In this document: one piece after another, positions 63,512 to 64,000 of the stretch
How positions within the stretch are numbered: the first letter of the stretch is position 1
Layout of the letters: the number at the start of each line of letters is the position of its first letter
Assembly (NCBI GenBank): GCA_037045435.1
Contig: JBAOID010000041.1
Location: 124,001-188,000 of the forward strand
Origin: CBDUEF01 sp018063485
GTDB taxonomy: Bacteria > Pseudomonadota > Alphaproteobacteria > Rhodobacterales > Rhodobacteraceae
Direction: 5' to 3'
Length of the DNA: 64,000 nucleotides
The notes under the pieces: generated by a model
What the model was told of the DNA's origin: nothing
The model's database searches: none
What the model saw: only the letters and a program-made list of their open reading frames with translations
Translations under genes and position numbers: made by a program

Positions 63512-64000
63512 CTATCCGCGCAACATCGCCTTGATCGCCTCCGCATGGCCCGGTTTTGCCGCAAGGGCATCTGCGGCCAAAGTGCGCGCCTGCCCCATAA
63601 GCTCGTCGGGGGCACAAACCCTGTCGATCAAGCCCCAAGCCAGCGCCTCTTGCGCCCCGATCTTTGCGCCCGCCATCAGGATCATCTTTGCGCGGGACGG
63701 GCCAATCAAGGCGGCAAGCCTCGCCGGATCAGACGGTTGCGGCAAAAATCCCAGCCGCATCACCGGATAGAAGAAGTTCGCCCCCGGCACCGCAAGCCGC
63801 AGATCACAAGCCAGCGCCATGCCCATCGACCCACCGGCCAAAGACCCGTTCAGCGCCGCAATCGTCAGGCCCCCAAAGCCCGCAAGCCGGGTCGATAGCC
63901 GCTCCCAAACCGGATCAGTGGCCAATCCGGCGCGGGCCGCCTCCAGATCGGCACCAGCACTGAACACCTTTCCGAACTCCGGTCAGGATCAAGGCCGTCG
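63512..64000 (-). CDS. Enoyl-CoA hydratase/isomerase family protein, 3' portion with one apparent frameshift
   Basis: The C-terminal ~150 residues of a crotonase-fold protein: VFSAGADLEAAR, IAALNGSLAGGSMGMALACDLRLAVPGANFFYP, and GLIDRVCAPDELMGQA. The oxyanion-hole glycines (SAGAD and AGGSMGM) are visible. The 5' end lies beyond the window. Near 63975 one extra base breaks the frame; removing it gives ALILTGVGKVFSAGAD. The substrate is unknown. It is on the same strand as the MscS gene, 66 bases upstream. Confidence 0.82.

Overview
The window comes from an alphaproteobacterium, almost certainly a member of the Rhodobacteraceae (Rhodobacterales). The evidence is GC-rich coding sequence, DUF3035, DUF3576 and SDHAF4-like DUF1674 proteins, a Rhodobacter-type porin, a CenR-like response regulator, the order rbfA-truB-rpsO-pnp, and the run HutD-rmuC-mutL-M16-M16-DUF3035-lspA-purH-heparinase on one strand. 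It looks like ordinary chromosome. I see no phage, IS element, CRISPR array, tRNA or rRNA.

Layout. 0-1.1 kb: the 3' end of hspQ, then a STAS antagonist and an anti-sigma-type kinase. 1.3-5.5 kb: a tightly packed five-gene operon (ggt, free-Met-sulfoxide reductase, LysE exporter, homocysteine methyltransferase family, rluA). 5.6-6.2 kb: a decayed glutamate-synthase-like fragment. 6.2-12 kb: flavin oxidoreductase, aldehyde dehydrogenase, 1-Cys peroxiredoxin and a dadA-like gene. 12-19.6 kb: the translation/RNA cluster rbfA, DUF2233, truB, DUF1643, rpsO, pnp, broken by two opposite-strand genes (lipocalin-like and RTX-repeat). 19.7-22 kb: dapB, an SDHAF4-like gene and rsmB. 22-32.8 kb: the long minus-strand block described above. 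33-35.2 kb: two saccharopine dehydrogenase genes. 35.3-39.6 kb: two 'GHSLVG' SGNH-like proteins, one fused to a glycoside-hydrolase-like domain, plus a glycosyltransferase. 39.6-45.3 kb: xthA, CenR-like regulator, ribA, yggS and a TPR-sulfotransferase. 45.4-51.5 kb: porin, DUF3576 lipoprotein and leuS-lptE-holA. 51.6-56.6 kb: an unknown protein, HPP-CBS membrane protein, GAF protein, acyltransferase-SGNH protein and CAP protein. 56.9-61 kb: a polyamine-type ABC importer. 61-64 kb: flavoprotein, MscS channel and the 3' part of an enoyl-CoA hydratase.

How the genes fit together. dapB indicates lysine synthesis through diaminopimelate, so the saccharopine pair is more likely catabolic or osmotic in role. 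The 1.3-5.5 kb operon combines glutathione breakdown, methionine repair, amino-acid export and methyl transfer to homocysteine, which suggests a sulfur-amino-acid unit. The SGNH/GH/GT2 set looks like a surface-polysaccharide modification locus.

Sequence quality. Nine otherwise conserved genes or partial genes (pnp, purH, the glycosyltransferase, xthA, the porin, three ABC genes and the enoyl-CoA hydratase) carry single-base indels, about 20 in all and nearly all insertions. I read these as assembly or sequencing errors rather than real gene decay. I give the reconstructed extents and mark each break.
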